Source of the DNA: Willaertia magna
Lineage: Eukaryota > Heterolobosea > Eutetramitea > Acrasida > Naegleriidae
Length of the DNA stretch: 15,415 nt
Direction of reading: 5' to 3'
Assembly (NCBI GenBank): GCA_902984215.1
Contig: CADWAF010001178.1
Span: forward strand, 1-15,415
In this document: in pieces, positions 1 through 9,378 of the stretch
Position numbering within the stretch: position 1 is the first letter of the stretch
How the letters are laid out: every line of letters starts with the position of its first letter
Translations under genes and position numbers: made by a program
Notes under the pieces: model-generated
The model's database searches: none
Told to the model about the DNA's origin: nothing
The model's input: only the letters and a program-made list of their open reading frames with translations

Positions 1-2019
1 AAAAAAGTCTATTTTTTATAATTTTTAATTTTTTTATTTACAATAAAAAAAAGCATGGTTTTGCAGAAAAAATGAAAAATTTTGATTTAATATTAATATT
101 AAATGAAACTCATTTTTTGAAATTTTACTGTGTTTTTAAAATTTTAAAAAATTTCAAATTTACAATTTGCCAAAATTTTGATTTTAATAAAATACTACTT
201 TTATTTAAAGTACTTTTTTAAAAAAAAATAAAAAACAATAAAAATTTATACTAATTTAATAATTTACACAAAATTATTTTTACTTAAATGGAATACCTTT
301 AATATTTTTTAATTTTTTATTACTTATTTTATTACTAAAATACTTGTAATTATTGTTAATTTATTTATTAATTAATTTATCTAAATTTTAAAACATAATT
401 TCTTTAATTATAATTATTTTTTTACTTTATTATTAGTCATCATAAATTGAAATAACTTTTTAGAACAGATTAAAAATTTAAAAATTATTTATTTTTAATG
501 TTTTGTATATGGATTGATGTTTGTTTTTTTATATATATAATTATAGGATTATCAAATTATAAATAATATTTAATATAAAAAGTTTTAAAAATATTATAAA
601 AATTATGTATAAATGTTAAATCAATAAATTATTTAAAATTAAATTTAATAAAAATAATAAATAATTTAATAAAAATTTAAAATTTATAAAAATAACATTA
701 AATAATAATTATATATAATTTTATTAATGTTAAAATATAAATAAATATATATTAGTTCTTCTTTTAAAATAAAATATTTTTTTAACTATTCTTCTAACTG
801 TTTTTCTTTTTTAATCTTTTTTTAACCTGCTTTTCCTTTTATATTTTTAATATTAAAGAAAAATAAAAATAATATAATAACAAATATACATCAATAATTA
901 TTAATTTTAAAAAAATAAATCATATAATATAATTTTATATTATTTTTTAATATTTTTTTTATTGTTTACTATATTTTATAGTCAAAAATATAATTAACTT
1001 TTATAATATATTTAAACTTATCGAAAAAATATGTTTTAAAAAAAAAGAAATTTTTTAAAAAAAGTTATTTTAAAATTATTTTAAAAAATGTTTTATTAAA
1101 AACTTTTTTATTCTATTTTTATATGAAAATAGTGAAAATTGTATATAATTTTATATATGGTTACTATAGAATTGTTAAATAGTAGTTTTATAAATAAATT
1201 TTATAAAAAAATATAGATTAATAATTTTATATATATTATAAATAATATAAAAAAATTTAAAATATTATTTAATAAAAAAAAATTTAAAAATAATTAAAAA
1301 ATAATTAAAAAATTTTTAATATTAATAAATTAATAATTTTTATTTTACACTATTTTAATTATAATTTTTTAATTTTAATTAAAAAAAATAAAATGAAAAA
1401 TTAAATTAAATTAAATTATATTTATTTTTCTAAAATTAATATTAATTATTAAAAGTAATTTAAAAATAAAATATAAAATAATAAAAAATATTTAAATGTT
1501 AATACTATTTTAAATTATTTCTTTTTTAGCAATTTCTTTTTTAATTTATTTATCTTAGCAGTTCCATAGTGATTTTTCTTAAAATCATATATAGTTTTCC
1601 GATTGTTTGTGTAAAAATAGGAAAAAAAAGGCTCAATAGTTTATAATAATTTTACAAAAATTAAATTATTAAATAATTAAATAAAAATTATAAAATAAAT
1701 ATTAAAATAAAATAATTAATTAATTAATATTTTTTTAATTTTTACTTTATTTATTTTTTTATATTATTTTATTTTAAATAAATTATTTTTATTAATTTTA
1801 AATTTATTTAAAATAATTATTAATTTTTTTTTTAAATTTAAAATTAATTTTAAATTATTATAATCTATATAAATTAAAATTTTTATATCATTTTATCTAC
1901 TGAAGCAAGTTTATAAATATTATTAATAACGCTATTTAAGAAAAATATTAATGACTTTACAATTATTGTAATAAAAAGCATTTAATATTTCTTGAATTAT
2001 AAAAAACTATAAAAAAAAA
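1..2019. other. gene-free, extremely AT-rich region
   Basis: No frame on either strand shows sustained coding character here, even when TAA and TAG are read as sense. The stretch is runs of A, T and short AT palindromes with very few G or C. It contains one copy of an 18-base AT palindrome (86-103) that recurs in the introns of the gene at 6121-8106. It also contains the left copy of the 86-bp direct repeat (1554-1639), which is clearly less AT-biased than its surroundings. I see nothing else in it. Confidence 0.7.
1554..1639 (+). repeat. left copy of 86-bp dispersed direct repeat
   Basis: This segment aligns over its whole length with 15159-15246 in the same orientation, at roughly three-quarters identity. 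Shared blocks include TTAAAATCATATA and AGTTTTCC. In one frame both copies encode SSIV followed by KIIYSFPI, with synonymous differences such as CCG/CCA and TAT/TAC. The repeat may therefore be a worn coding segment rather than a terminal repeat. The right copy follows the transposase fragment directly. Confidence 0.65.
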
Positions 2020-2391
2020 ATGCCGAAAAAAAAATATAATGGAAAAATAAATAAAAAAAATTATCAACAAATTTTATTAAACATTTCTTCTTATCCAATT
2101 TATAGATTAAAATATAATAAAATTAGTTTCATAATGATTTTACAAAATAAAAAAATTAAATCTATATCTTATAGTAAAAATTCAATTTATTTTTTAACAA
2201 AAGATAATGAAATTTAGATTTGTAAAAAATTATTAAAAATTACTGAAAATAATCAATTTTTGTTCTACATAATTTTTATTGATAAATTGACAATAAAATT
2301 TGAAAAATCTAGTAAACTTTTTTTGATCAGATTTTTAGCATTTTTTGCAGAATTTTAGTTGCAAAAGTACCTTTCTATCGCTAATATCTGA
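2020..2391 (+). pseudogene. RCC1-like gene fragment, paralogue of the 5307 gene
   Basis: From ATG 2020 the frame reads to TAG at 2215, or on to TGA at 2389 if TAG is Gln. Residues about 20-65 resemble the gene at 5307. Both contain ILQNK followed by K/E, I and SIS, then IYFLTKDNEI. In the 5307 protein that segment opens an RCC1-type blade. The N-terminus is different and lysine-rich. After KDNEI the similarity stops and no further RCC1 motif appears, so this is a truncated or decayed copy. RCC1 repeats form beta-propellers that usually bind proteins or chromatin, but no specific role can be given here. Confidence 0.6.
2357..2391 (+). repeat. dispersed repeat, copy 1
   Basis: This stretch resembles 3986-4019 in the same orientation. 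Both have AAGTA, then CTTT, TAT, GCTA and ATCTG at the same spacing. Identity is only about 70-75% and the copies are short, so a shared worn element is likely but not certain. Confidence 0.4.
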
Positions 2392-2602
2392 CACTTTTAA
2401 AAATGAAAATACAAAAATGTATATCAGAAAAATATTTTTGATCTCTAAATTTTTTAAAAAATCTGAAGCAAATCTAAAGTTTCTAAAGTTTTTTTTCGCT
2501 CATTTCTGACTAACCAAAAAATCTAATCTACATATAATTTTGTCACTAATCACTAACTATTATGTAGAAAAAGCAATAAAAATATATAGCTTATTTTTTT
2601 AG

Positions 2603-2930
2603 TACTCACATTAAAAACAAAACAGTCTCAAAAAATACAATGTTTTCAATTCAAATAAAAATAAAAAAAATAAAAATCTAATTCCTAATCTAATTCCTAT
2701 TAGGAATGCCGTTAAAAAAAATAAAAATAATAAAAAATCTAATTCCAAAATTAAGCAATGTCCTAAAGAGTTTTCAACATTAAAAATAAAACAATCTTAA
2801 AAAAATTCAATATTCTAAATTCAAACAAAAATAAAAAAAATAAAAAATCTTATTCCAAATTAAATAAAAAATAAAAAAAATAAAAAATCGAAATGCCGTT
2901 AAAAAAATTAAAAATTTAATTCCTGTAATT
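2603..2930. repeat. degenerate tandem repeat, about 170-188 bp period
   Basis: Two units can be aligned. 2608-2685 and 2777-2856 both run from ACATTAAAAA through a stretch with AACA, TTCAA and AAATAAAAAAAATAAAAA to TATTCC or AATTCC. Further on, AATGCCGTTAAAAAAA occurs at 2705 and 2892. A perfect 15-base palindrome built on ATTCCTA and TAGGAAT lies at 2693-2707. No coding frame is evident. The repeat fills most of the gap between the RCC1-like fragment and the HSP90 fragment. Confidence 0.6.
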
Positions 2931-3005
2931 TTTTAATAAACATAATCAACAACAACATTCAATACAACAACTACCTCCTAAAGATGTTAAACTTCTACTA
3001 CAGTT

Positions 3006-3868
3006 ATGCCAACCACAACAATTGATGAAAATAAGTCATAAGAAGAGGAAAAGAAAGAAGATATACAATTAAAAATAACTACTATTGAAGAAAAACCAAT
3101 TATTGAAAAGAAAAAAGAACTAGAAGAAACAAATGTTGTTGAACAAGAAAATAAAAAAGAGGAATTAAAAGTTTTAAAAATTGTTGAAATTGAACCAAAA
3201 GAAGGAAATGTTATTTTATAAGAAGAAGAAAAGATTGTTACAACAATAACTGAACAAGAACCAATAATAGAAGATATAAAGAAAGAAGAAGAAAAATCAA
3301 AACAAGAAGAAATAGAGATTGTAGTTCAAACTGAAGAAGAAAAGAAAGAAAATAAAGCAGTTATTTTCAAAGAAAAAGTAAATGAAATAATTAAACAAGT
3401 ATTTTTCAATTTCTTCTCAACTAATTTTTCAATTAGAAAAGAAATTCATGATAGAGCTGAAATTGTTGATTTATACCATTAATATAGAGAACAAGATGAA
3501 AAAGATAAGAAATTACAATAAAAAAAGTAGTTACAAACTCATTATTCATTGAAAAATGTAAGAAAAAAAGATTTGAAATCTTATACATAATTGACTTAAT
3601 TAATGAATACATGGTTCAACAATTAAAGGAATTCAATGGTAAGAAATTAGTTTGTGTTACAAAGGAAAGTTTGAAATTATTAGAAATTGAAGAAGAAAAG
3701 AAGAAAAATTGGAAATATTACTAGAACGTACCAGAATTTAACTTTGAAAATCAATTAACTACTAATACTACTAACATCACAAGTATAGAAAAAATCTATA
3801 CAATATTAAAAATGTTTAAAACTTTCGAACAAAAGTTGAATTATTTAAAAGTTTATTATTGGTTTTGA
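3006..3868 (+). pseudogene. HSP90-derived fragment with Glu/Lys-rich head
   Basis: ATG 3006 opens a frame that runs to TGA 3672 with several TAA/TAG codons read as Gln. It encodes about 120 residues very rich in Glu and Lys, then FKEKVNEI, a weak match to the HSP90 start, and [15 protein letters not shown]. In another frame, from about 3515 to TGA 3866, is an unmistakable HSP90 middle-domain segment: [20 protein letters not shown], then [17 protein letters not shown] and CVTKES, ending at EEEKKK (about 3708). Real HSP90s have NSPFLE, DEYxxQQLKEFxGKKLV and TKEGL there. The ATP-binding domain and most of the middle and C-terminal domains are missing, and no MEEVD tail is seen. Two HSP90 pieces are thus nearly adjacent across a large deletion and a -1/+2 frame change. 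It is almost certainly not a working chaperone. Confidence 0.75.
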
Positions 3869-4256
3869 TGAATGTAAGTTTTTAGACATTGTGTTTTTTA
3901 CAATTTTTAATTTTAAGAACATTGTATTTTTTTTCAACTTTTAGAATATTAAAAACTCAAAAATAAAGACTCCAGAAATTAATTTTTAGAAGTATCTTTT
4001 TATTGCTAGAAATCTGGAGTAGAAAAAAAAATCTGTAAAAAATAAGTTTACTAAAAAAATGTCATTCAAATAAAATCAAAAATTATCATTCTTTACATAA
4101 TCGTCATTAATGAATATAAAAGAAGGAAAAAAAGTTATTTTAAATCTAATTATAAAATTATAATCTTAAGTGTTGTACTGAAAAAATTTTAAAAACAATT
4201 CTTTTTGTAAAATAATTTTTATATTAAACCCATCACTTTGTTTATTGAAATTGTAA
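3869..4256. other. gene-free stretch
   Basis: Apart from the inverted repeat at 3969-4020, I see no coding frame, RNA gene or repeat in this stretch. A GTAAGT at 3873 could be a splice donor for the HSP90 fragment, but no convincing downstream exon follows. Confidence 0.4.
3969..4020. repeat. inverted repeat just downstream of the HSP90 fragment
   Basis: ACTCCAGA (3969-3976) and TCTGGAGT (4013-4020) are perfect 8-base arms around a 36-base loop. The loop carries the second copy of the dispersed repeat seen at 2357-2391. It could be the ends of a small non-autonomous element or a hairpin. Target-site duplications are not visible. Confidence 0.4.
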
Positions 4257-4937
4257 TCACTGTGTTTTTTTAGATATTTTTTTTGTTTAAGTGTTAAGGG
4301 TATATTTTTACAGTAGAAGGGTTTTAGACTAATTAAAATAAATTATTATTGAGTCTGACTTTATAAAATAAAAGAAAAAATTCAGTTGCTAAATTAGTTA
4401 ATAAAAACAGTTAAAATTATTATCTGTTAATTATTATGTTATTTTTAAGTTTGACAATTTGGCTCGAGTTTTTTTACGAACTAAATTAGTAGTTAAGAAA
4501 ATAACCAAATTCGAACTTTATTATTATCTTTGTTACCCGAAAAACCAAAAAACTAACCAATGTTTCCTATATTTTTTTTGCAAAGTGCTGTAGAGAAATT
4601 TAATAGTTAGTATTGAAAATTAAATAAATACAAATGGTCTGTTTATTGTCATATTTACATCTTAACAGTATTACTAAAATTCAACTTTATCAACAATACC
4701 TTTCTTCTATTCCGATTAATTGTTTTGAGAAGTGTTTAGTTGAGATTTACTTTGATTTCTTCTTCTTCTTCTACTTTTAATAGGTATTCTATTTTCAAAA
4801 TTTATAATTATTCTGTTATCTTCAATTAAGTCGTCTTTCTTCACTTTCACTTTGACTGCAAGTTGTGTATGTAAAAATTTCTGTTTTTGTGTTAATATGT
4901 GTTAAAATGTAATCAATAATTTTACTTTTTCGTTCAT
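4257..4937 (-). CDS. hypothetical protein, 226 codons, Gln-rich
   Basis: With TGA as the only stop, the minus strand is open from ATG at 4937 to TGA at 4257. The frame also continues open upstream as far as about 5390, under the RCC1-like gene on the other strand. The product begins MNEKVKLLITF, then has basic and acidic stretches, five arginines in a row from an AGA microsatellite (about 4757-4772), a Gln/Ser/Asn-rich part and a hydrophobic aromatic part. I recognise no family. Many of the Gln codons are TAA/TAG, so it could be a chance opening in AT-rich DNA. An adjacent minus-strand frame at 5050-4823 also looks coding. It has no clear relation to its neighbours. Confidence 0.3.
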
Positions 4938-5306
4938 TGCTATAATTGTAATAAGAACAAGTGTGTGCAATTTGTTGATTTTTTAATATTAGGATGGCCT
5001 TTTAAGATAATTTTGAGGAGAGAAGATGATGAAAGTTGATAAAATGTCATTTTTAGCAAAACTATAAATCGTTAAATACAAAAAAGAAATCATATATTAA
5101 TTCTTTAAAAATGTGCGTAGTAGTGCTACTAAAATGTGGAAAACCTTAAGACTAACCCGATTTCTACCTATTTTTATGGACAACTTAGAAAAAATTACTC
5201 TTAGTTTCTATTTGTATCCACAAAAACAAGCTTAATCTAGAGAATAGACTTGTTGGTTTTACAAAAAATGAAAAAATAAAAAAAAATAAAAAAAATAAAA
5301 AGAGTA

Positions 5307-5984
5307 ATGGATTTGTTTGGGCTCAAAGAGTATGATGAAGAACTATTAGAAAAATTTAATTCTTTATTAATTGAAAATAATGAAACATCATCTTACTTAA
5401 TTTATGGATTAATGAAAGATAAAACCAGTTTTAAATTTCCATATTTTTACAAAAAATCACAATATAACCAAGTTAGTCCAATTAAAATTTTACAAAATAA
5501 AGAAATTTTATCAATTTCTTGTATAGAAACTGTAATTTATTTTTTAACAAAAGATAATGAAATTTATACTTTTAATAAATCATCATCTAGCAATAGTGAC
5601 ATAGAAAATAATAATTTAAATCACTTTCCATTTAAAATAAAAATGTTTAATAACAATGAATTGTTAAATCAATTTGAAAAGAGTATTATTCAATTAGAAT
5701 GTGGAAAAAGTAGTGTTTTATTTTTAACAAAAGAAGAATTAGTTTTGCGCTATAAATTTAATTATTGTAACGTACTTGGTTTTAATACAAATGATTTTAA
5801 TATTATTGAAGACTATCTAAGACAGATACTTAATTTAAAAGATATTATTCAAATTAAAGCAGGTATCAATCATTCATTATTTTTAAATAGAAATTATGAA
5901 ATTTTTGCTTGTGGAGATGATAAATATCATTAAATTAAACCAAATTTTAGGATTCCAATTATGTCGAATTTCGCTATAAAATGA
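5307..5984 (+). CDS. RCC1-repeat (beta-propeller) protein
   Basis: ATG 5307 opens a frame of 208 codons to TAA 5931. Read as Gln, it continues to TGA at 5982 (225 codons). RCC1-type blades are visible: ILSISCIETVIYFLTKDNEI (residues about 70-90), IIQLECGKSSVLFLTKEE (about 128-145) and IIQIKAGINHSLFLNRNYEI followed by FACGDDKYH and the TAA. The family pattern is G-x-N/H-S/T-L, then (W/C)G-x-N-x-x-G-Q-L, so the TAA sits on the conserved Gln. Full propellers have seven blades, so this protein is short. After TGA 5982 the same frame still reads SSIDFSIIIYMESGFLVG, much like another blade strand, before TGA 6051, so the C-terminus is uncertain. RCC1 proteins act as exchange factors or scaffolds; the partner here is unknown. 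It is the least damaged of four related copies in the window. Confidence 0.7.
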
Positions 5985-6120
5985 AATAGCTCTATAGATT
6001 TTAGTATAATAATTTATATGGAATCAGGATTTTTGGTAGGGCATTTAATATGAATATGAAAATAAATGTAATTATTAATATTAATTGAAAAATAAACAAG
6101 TTTATTAAATTACAATAATT
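5985..6120. other. convergent 3' spacer
   Basis: This is the gap between the end of the RCC1-like gene (+) and the TAA end of the gene on the minus strand. It holds the possible RCC1 extension to 6053 and the AT-rich 3' ends of both genes. No terminator-like signal can be identified with confidence. Confidence 0.4.
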
Positions 6121-8106
6121 TTATCTTTTTGTTTTCTTGGATTTATTTGTTTTATCAGTTGGTATATTTTTATTTTTGCCACCTTTAGTCTTTTTATAGG
6201 TTATAATAACACTTTCTTCACTATCATCTTCATTTGTTGTTTCATCAGCGGGTTGTTTGAACTGTTTTTTTGTATACTTCTTTCTTTTAATCTTTTCTTT
6301 TTGAGCTTCTTTATTAGTAATACAATGTATGTTGTACAGTTGTGAATAAGGATATTTTATCTCTAAATCCTTGGAAATAACAGTTTTTACAATGCTTTTC
6401 ATACGTTTATATGAATACAAATATTGTTTAAGATCTGTCTTAAAACTTACATATATTTTGTCAATTAATAAAGCTACAACTACAGTTGTACTTGTATCTA
6501 AACATAAATCAATAATGAGACCTTGAATAGTGGTGAAATTGTAAACTAAAGAAAAAATAAATGCAATAATTATGTACTCAGTCTTGTAGTATACACTCTA
6601 ATGAAAGTTTTTTTTATAGGTCTTTACCTATGTACATAGAAAAGCTGGTATTTTCTTAGAATTGAACCACTTTTAATATTAATATTAAACTTACCTGTAA
6701 AATAAAAGATACATCTTTATTACAACAAAAGAAGACCATTATTGAACTAAGGGAAAAATCAAAATTAATATTGATATTGTTCAATAATTGTTCTAACTTA
6801 TTATTGTTAATCTTCTTGTCATAACTGTATTATGAAATATTATAAGGTAAATTATAAATAATTAAATCAAGCTTTTGTTTACTTTCTGTTTCAATTACAA
6901 AATACTTTAGAAACAAAGAATTAGAATAATTCAATATCACAACAAAATTATCTACGCCAGACAAAGAATAAAATTTAACTTTTTCACTAGGTTCTCCAAT
7001 AAGAGTAACAAGTTGATTAGTTGAAACCTCTGTATCCATAGTAACCTCTTGTTCTACTTCTAACTGTACTCTTTTAATTAATTCAGTAAAATCTAGAGCT
7101 TTCTTCTTATCAGCAGTCTTCATCTTCTTCTTCATCATCTTCTTCCTCACCAAGTTCTTTGTTATAGTCAATAAGAAGTGTTATAATGTTCTCAAGATTT
7201 ACTAAAAACTTAGGTCTATATTCTTTAATTTATTATAGCTTATTCTTTGGAGACTAAGAGTTGTATAATCATTTTTTTATGTAAAAGACCAAAACTAAGA
7301 AAGTGTATCTAAAATATTAAAAAGCATTAGACAAAAGTTCAAATTGAAACTTACTTCTTAATGACTTTGCTGTAACAAAAGACTCTAAATTGAAGAAATT
7401 TTTGTTACAAGCTTTTAACATACAGTTAGTAAAATAAAAAACATAATCAATAATTGTTTCACCGTAAACTTATGAGTTGTAAATTGGTACATTAATGAAA
7501 TTATCATTAAAAAAACTTATAACAATAATAAAAGGCTTGTTGTCAATTTCACCTAATAAAATTTTAATATAAATTATTTAACTACTTACCAATATCATTG
7601 TTAACATAAGCTTCTTTTAAGTTATCTAGAACAATGTTAGTAAAATCAATTCTATTTTTATTCTTTTAGAATGCTAAAATTTTTTTCACACCATTTACCA
7701 ACTAAAGCCCAGAAATGACTAATATAATTTTTCTGGGATTTCTGTTTAATATTAATATTAAAAATTGTTTGAAAAAAATTTAATATTAATATTAAATAAT
7801 TCATTTAATATTAATATTAAATAAATTTGTAAATATTGATATTGAACTTACCTTACCAACTAATTCAGCCATCTTCTTGTGATAAGAATAAGTTTGCTTA
7901 ACGGTTCTTGCTTTTTCAGTTGCTTCAGTTTCTACTTTATAGATTCTTTAAATAGAACTAAATATTAGTGATAATGTAATGCCAGAATCACTGCTAAGTG
8001 AAAGAACAATCAAAGACTTAAAAGATGAAGCAGTGGTATAAGTAGATGTTGTTTGTTCATGAGTTTCTTGTGCAGAGTTGGAGGTTTAGTTGAATAGAGT
8101 AAACAT
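6121..8106 (-). CDS. intron-rich gene of unknown function
   Basis: ATG at 8106 (MFTLFNQTSNSAQ) starts exon 1 (8106-7852, 85 codons, Ser/Thr-rich). Exon 2 is 7701-7590 and exon 3 is 7552-7355. These three join in phase and read smoothly, with TAA codons as Gln, for example IYNSQVYGETIIDYVFYF. Exon 4 lies between about 7308 or 7253 and 6695, and exon 5 runs 6545-6121. The last part has a hydrophobic segment (TSTTVVVALLIDKIYV) and a Lys-rich tail ending KKTKR-TAA. Within exon 4 the coding signal changes frame: an acidic run (GEEEDDEEEDEDC) meets TGA and continues +1 as DKKKALDF. A further shift is needed near 6740-6760 to join exon 5. I do not recognise the protein. It is divergent from the gene at 8182. 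Confidence 0.6.
6546..6694 (-). other. intron 4 of the 6121-8106 gene
   Basis: The minus strand has CAG|GTAAGT at 6695/6694 and CTTTAG|TTT at 6546/6545, 149 nt. It contains one copy of the 18-base AT palindrome (6672-6689). The joined phase fits exon 5 only if the reading frame changes shortly before the donor. Confidence 0.5.
7553..7589 (-). other. intron 2 of the 6121-8106 gene
   Basis: ATTG|GTAAGT to TTATTAG|GTGAA, 37 nt. Splicing joins ATT G|GT GAA and keeps one open frame across exons 2 and 3 (NNDIGEIDNKPF), which is good support for it. Confidence 0.7.
7702..7851 (-). other. intron 1 of the 6121-8106 gene, with palindromes and a hairpin
   Basis: GGTAAG|GTAAGT at 7852/7851 and GGGCTTTAG|TTG at 7702/7701, 150 nt, phase 0. 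It is much longer than intron 2. It carries three copies of an 18-base AT palindrome (7745-7762, 7779-7796, 7804-7821) and an inverted repeat CCCAGAAA/TTTCTGGG (7708-7715 and 7730-7737) next to the acceptor. It may be a small inserted element that is spliced out. Confidence 0.65.
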
Positions 8107-8181
8107 TGTTGCTGAACTATTTTTTTGAATTGTTTTTAAAAAAATAAAAAATAGAAATTCAAAAATCGTTAACTGTAAAAA
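8107..8181. promoter_or_regulatory. shared divergent promoter region
   Basis: The start codon of the minus-strand gene (8106) and the ATG of the plus-strand gene (8182) are only 75 bp apart, back to back. Both 5' untranslated regions and any promoter must lie here. The region is T-rich on one side and A-rich on the other. No specific factor site can be named. Confidence 0.4.
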
Positions 8182-8577
8182 ATGAAAGTTAACATCCACT
8201 CTCAAAGCTATTGAATTGCTAATATTGAATTTGATTGAGAAGGAATTAGAAGATGGATTGTTTAAAAGACTTTACATAGAAGAAGAAATATCTAAGATAT
8301 ATACTGATGTATATCCATTAGCTTACGTTGAATGTAAGTTTAGTTTTAATTTTATTACAATTTGTAGTTGCCGGGAAAAATGAATTATTTGATTACATTT
8401 TATTGAACCACTTGAGATTCGACATTAAAAAGTAAGTTTTTTTAAACAATTTCTTTGACCCATAAATAATATTAATTTTAAAGAGCTTCAAGTCGGCTTT
8501 GGGTTACGCAAAATTTGAAAAAGACAATTAGGCTATTCCACCATGAAGTATTGAAAGCATTAAAGAGTAAAGATTAA
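8182..8577 (+). CDS. small three-exon gene of unknown function
   Basis: ATG 8182 reads MKVNIHSQSY and meets TGA at 8212. One base later the frame continues ELLILNLIEKELEDGLFKRL, then EEEISKIYTDVYPLAYVEF, AGKNELFDYILLNHLRFDIK and, after the second intron, WVTQNLKKTIRLFHHEVLKA, ending LKSKD-TAA at 8575. That downstream frame is closed just before 8182 and has no ATG, so a +1 change within the first ten codons is needed. The introns (8334-8367, 8432-8483) are well formed and keep the frame. The product is about 110 residues, helical and charged, and I do not recognise it. If TAA 8575 were Gln, the frame would run on into the RCC1-like sequence downstream. It is divergent from the 6121-8106 gene. 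Confidence 0.6.
8334..8367 (+). other. intron 1 of the 8182 gene
   Basis: GAAT|GTAAGT ... TTTGTAG|TTGCC, 34 nt, with a T-rich body. Removal gives GAA TTT GCC GGG, continuing YVEFAGKNELF in one frame. Confidence 0.75.
8432..8483 (+). other. intron 2 of the 8182 gene
   Basis: AAAAA|GTAAGT ... TTTAAAG|AGCTTC, 52 nt. Removal gives AAA AAA GCT TCA and keeps the frame of the previous exon. Confidence 0.7.
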
Positions 8578-9290
8578 TGTAACACAACACAACTGTTTTA
8601 TTTCACACAATGTGAACTACAATCTTAAACGTATTACAAAATATTTCATATAGATAACTTTGATATAGATTATGTTTATTGTAAACTTAACATAAATAGG
8701 CCTATACAAGTAAATTTTCATGTTTCCGCACTTTTTTACAATTTTTTTAACATTAATGTTCCATTTATTTACAACAACGATTTTTTTTGTTCGCAATTAT
8801 TTGAAAAAGAATCTGTTAGTAGCAAAAAAGTATTAAAAGATTTAAAACACATTAAATTTGGCGATACTAGTTATTTTTGGGCAACAGTGTCTGAAGCTAT
8901 TAAAAATAGAGTGTTTAATAATTCATTAAAACCTGACTAGATTATTAAAGACCAGTTTTTGAATATTGATTACTATAGACCTGTAGCATATGGAATGAAT
9001 CATTCTTTGTTTGTATTTAATTTAAGAAATGTCTACAGTGTTGTAATATATATAGTTTTCATATGCTAAAAGCAAAAAGTCAGAAGCTATTCTATTTAGG
9101 ATTACCACTTTTGGGACATAATGAATGTTGGAAAATATTTAGTAGTCTTTATTTTAATGGAATATTCTTTGTAAAGACAAAAACTAGTAAGAATTTATTA
9201 TTGTTTTTTAGTAGATTGAAGGAAAGTATTGTAAATCATGTATGGTTATCAGATATTGATATTAATTAATAAAAATTCTGGGAATATTAA
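8578..9290 (+). pseudogene. RCC1-like gene copy, frame-broken, no clear start
   Basis: One frame (codons starting at 8578, 8581 and so on) is open with TAA/TAG as Gln up to TGA 9217. Its part to about 9045 is coherent: FHIDNFDIDYVYCKLNINRP, then SSKKVLKDLKHIKFGDTSYF and RPVAYGMNHSLFVFNLRNVY. The last is a recognisable RCC1 strand (G-x-N-H-S-L ... V-Y). Right after it the signal moves to another frame, NIYSFHMLKAKSQKLFYLGL, ending SDIDIN-TAA-TAA at about 9272. KKVLKxLK is shared with the next gene (about 9502), which shows they are paralogues. No ATG opens the first frame. It follows the 8182 gene in the same frame with only TAA 8575 between, so readthrough or fusion is possible. Confidence 0.55.
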
Positions 9291-9378
9291 TAGCTTGTGT
9301 TGTTTATTGTTGTAAGTTGTTTTAGCACAAATTGTTACTTCATAAGTGTCAACTAATTAAAGTTCACTTTAAGAAAAA

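Noticed and set aside
1..2019. Open frames in the first 2 kb when TAA/TAG are sense
   Set aside because: Removing TAA/TAG as stops opens long frames anywhere in such AT-rich DNA; codon content here is only Lys/Asn/Ile/Phe/Leu with no motif.
6830..7171. A separate minus-strand gene starting MTITKNLVRKKMM
   Set aside because: It is the middle of the larger intron-containing gene. Its Met/Lys-rich start is the off-frame reading of a Glu/Asp tract.
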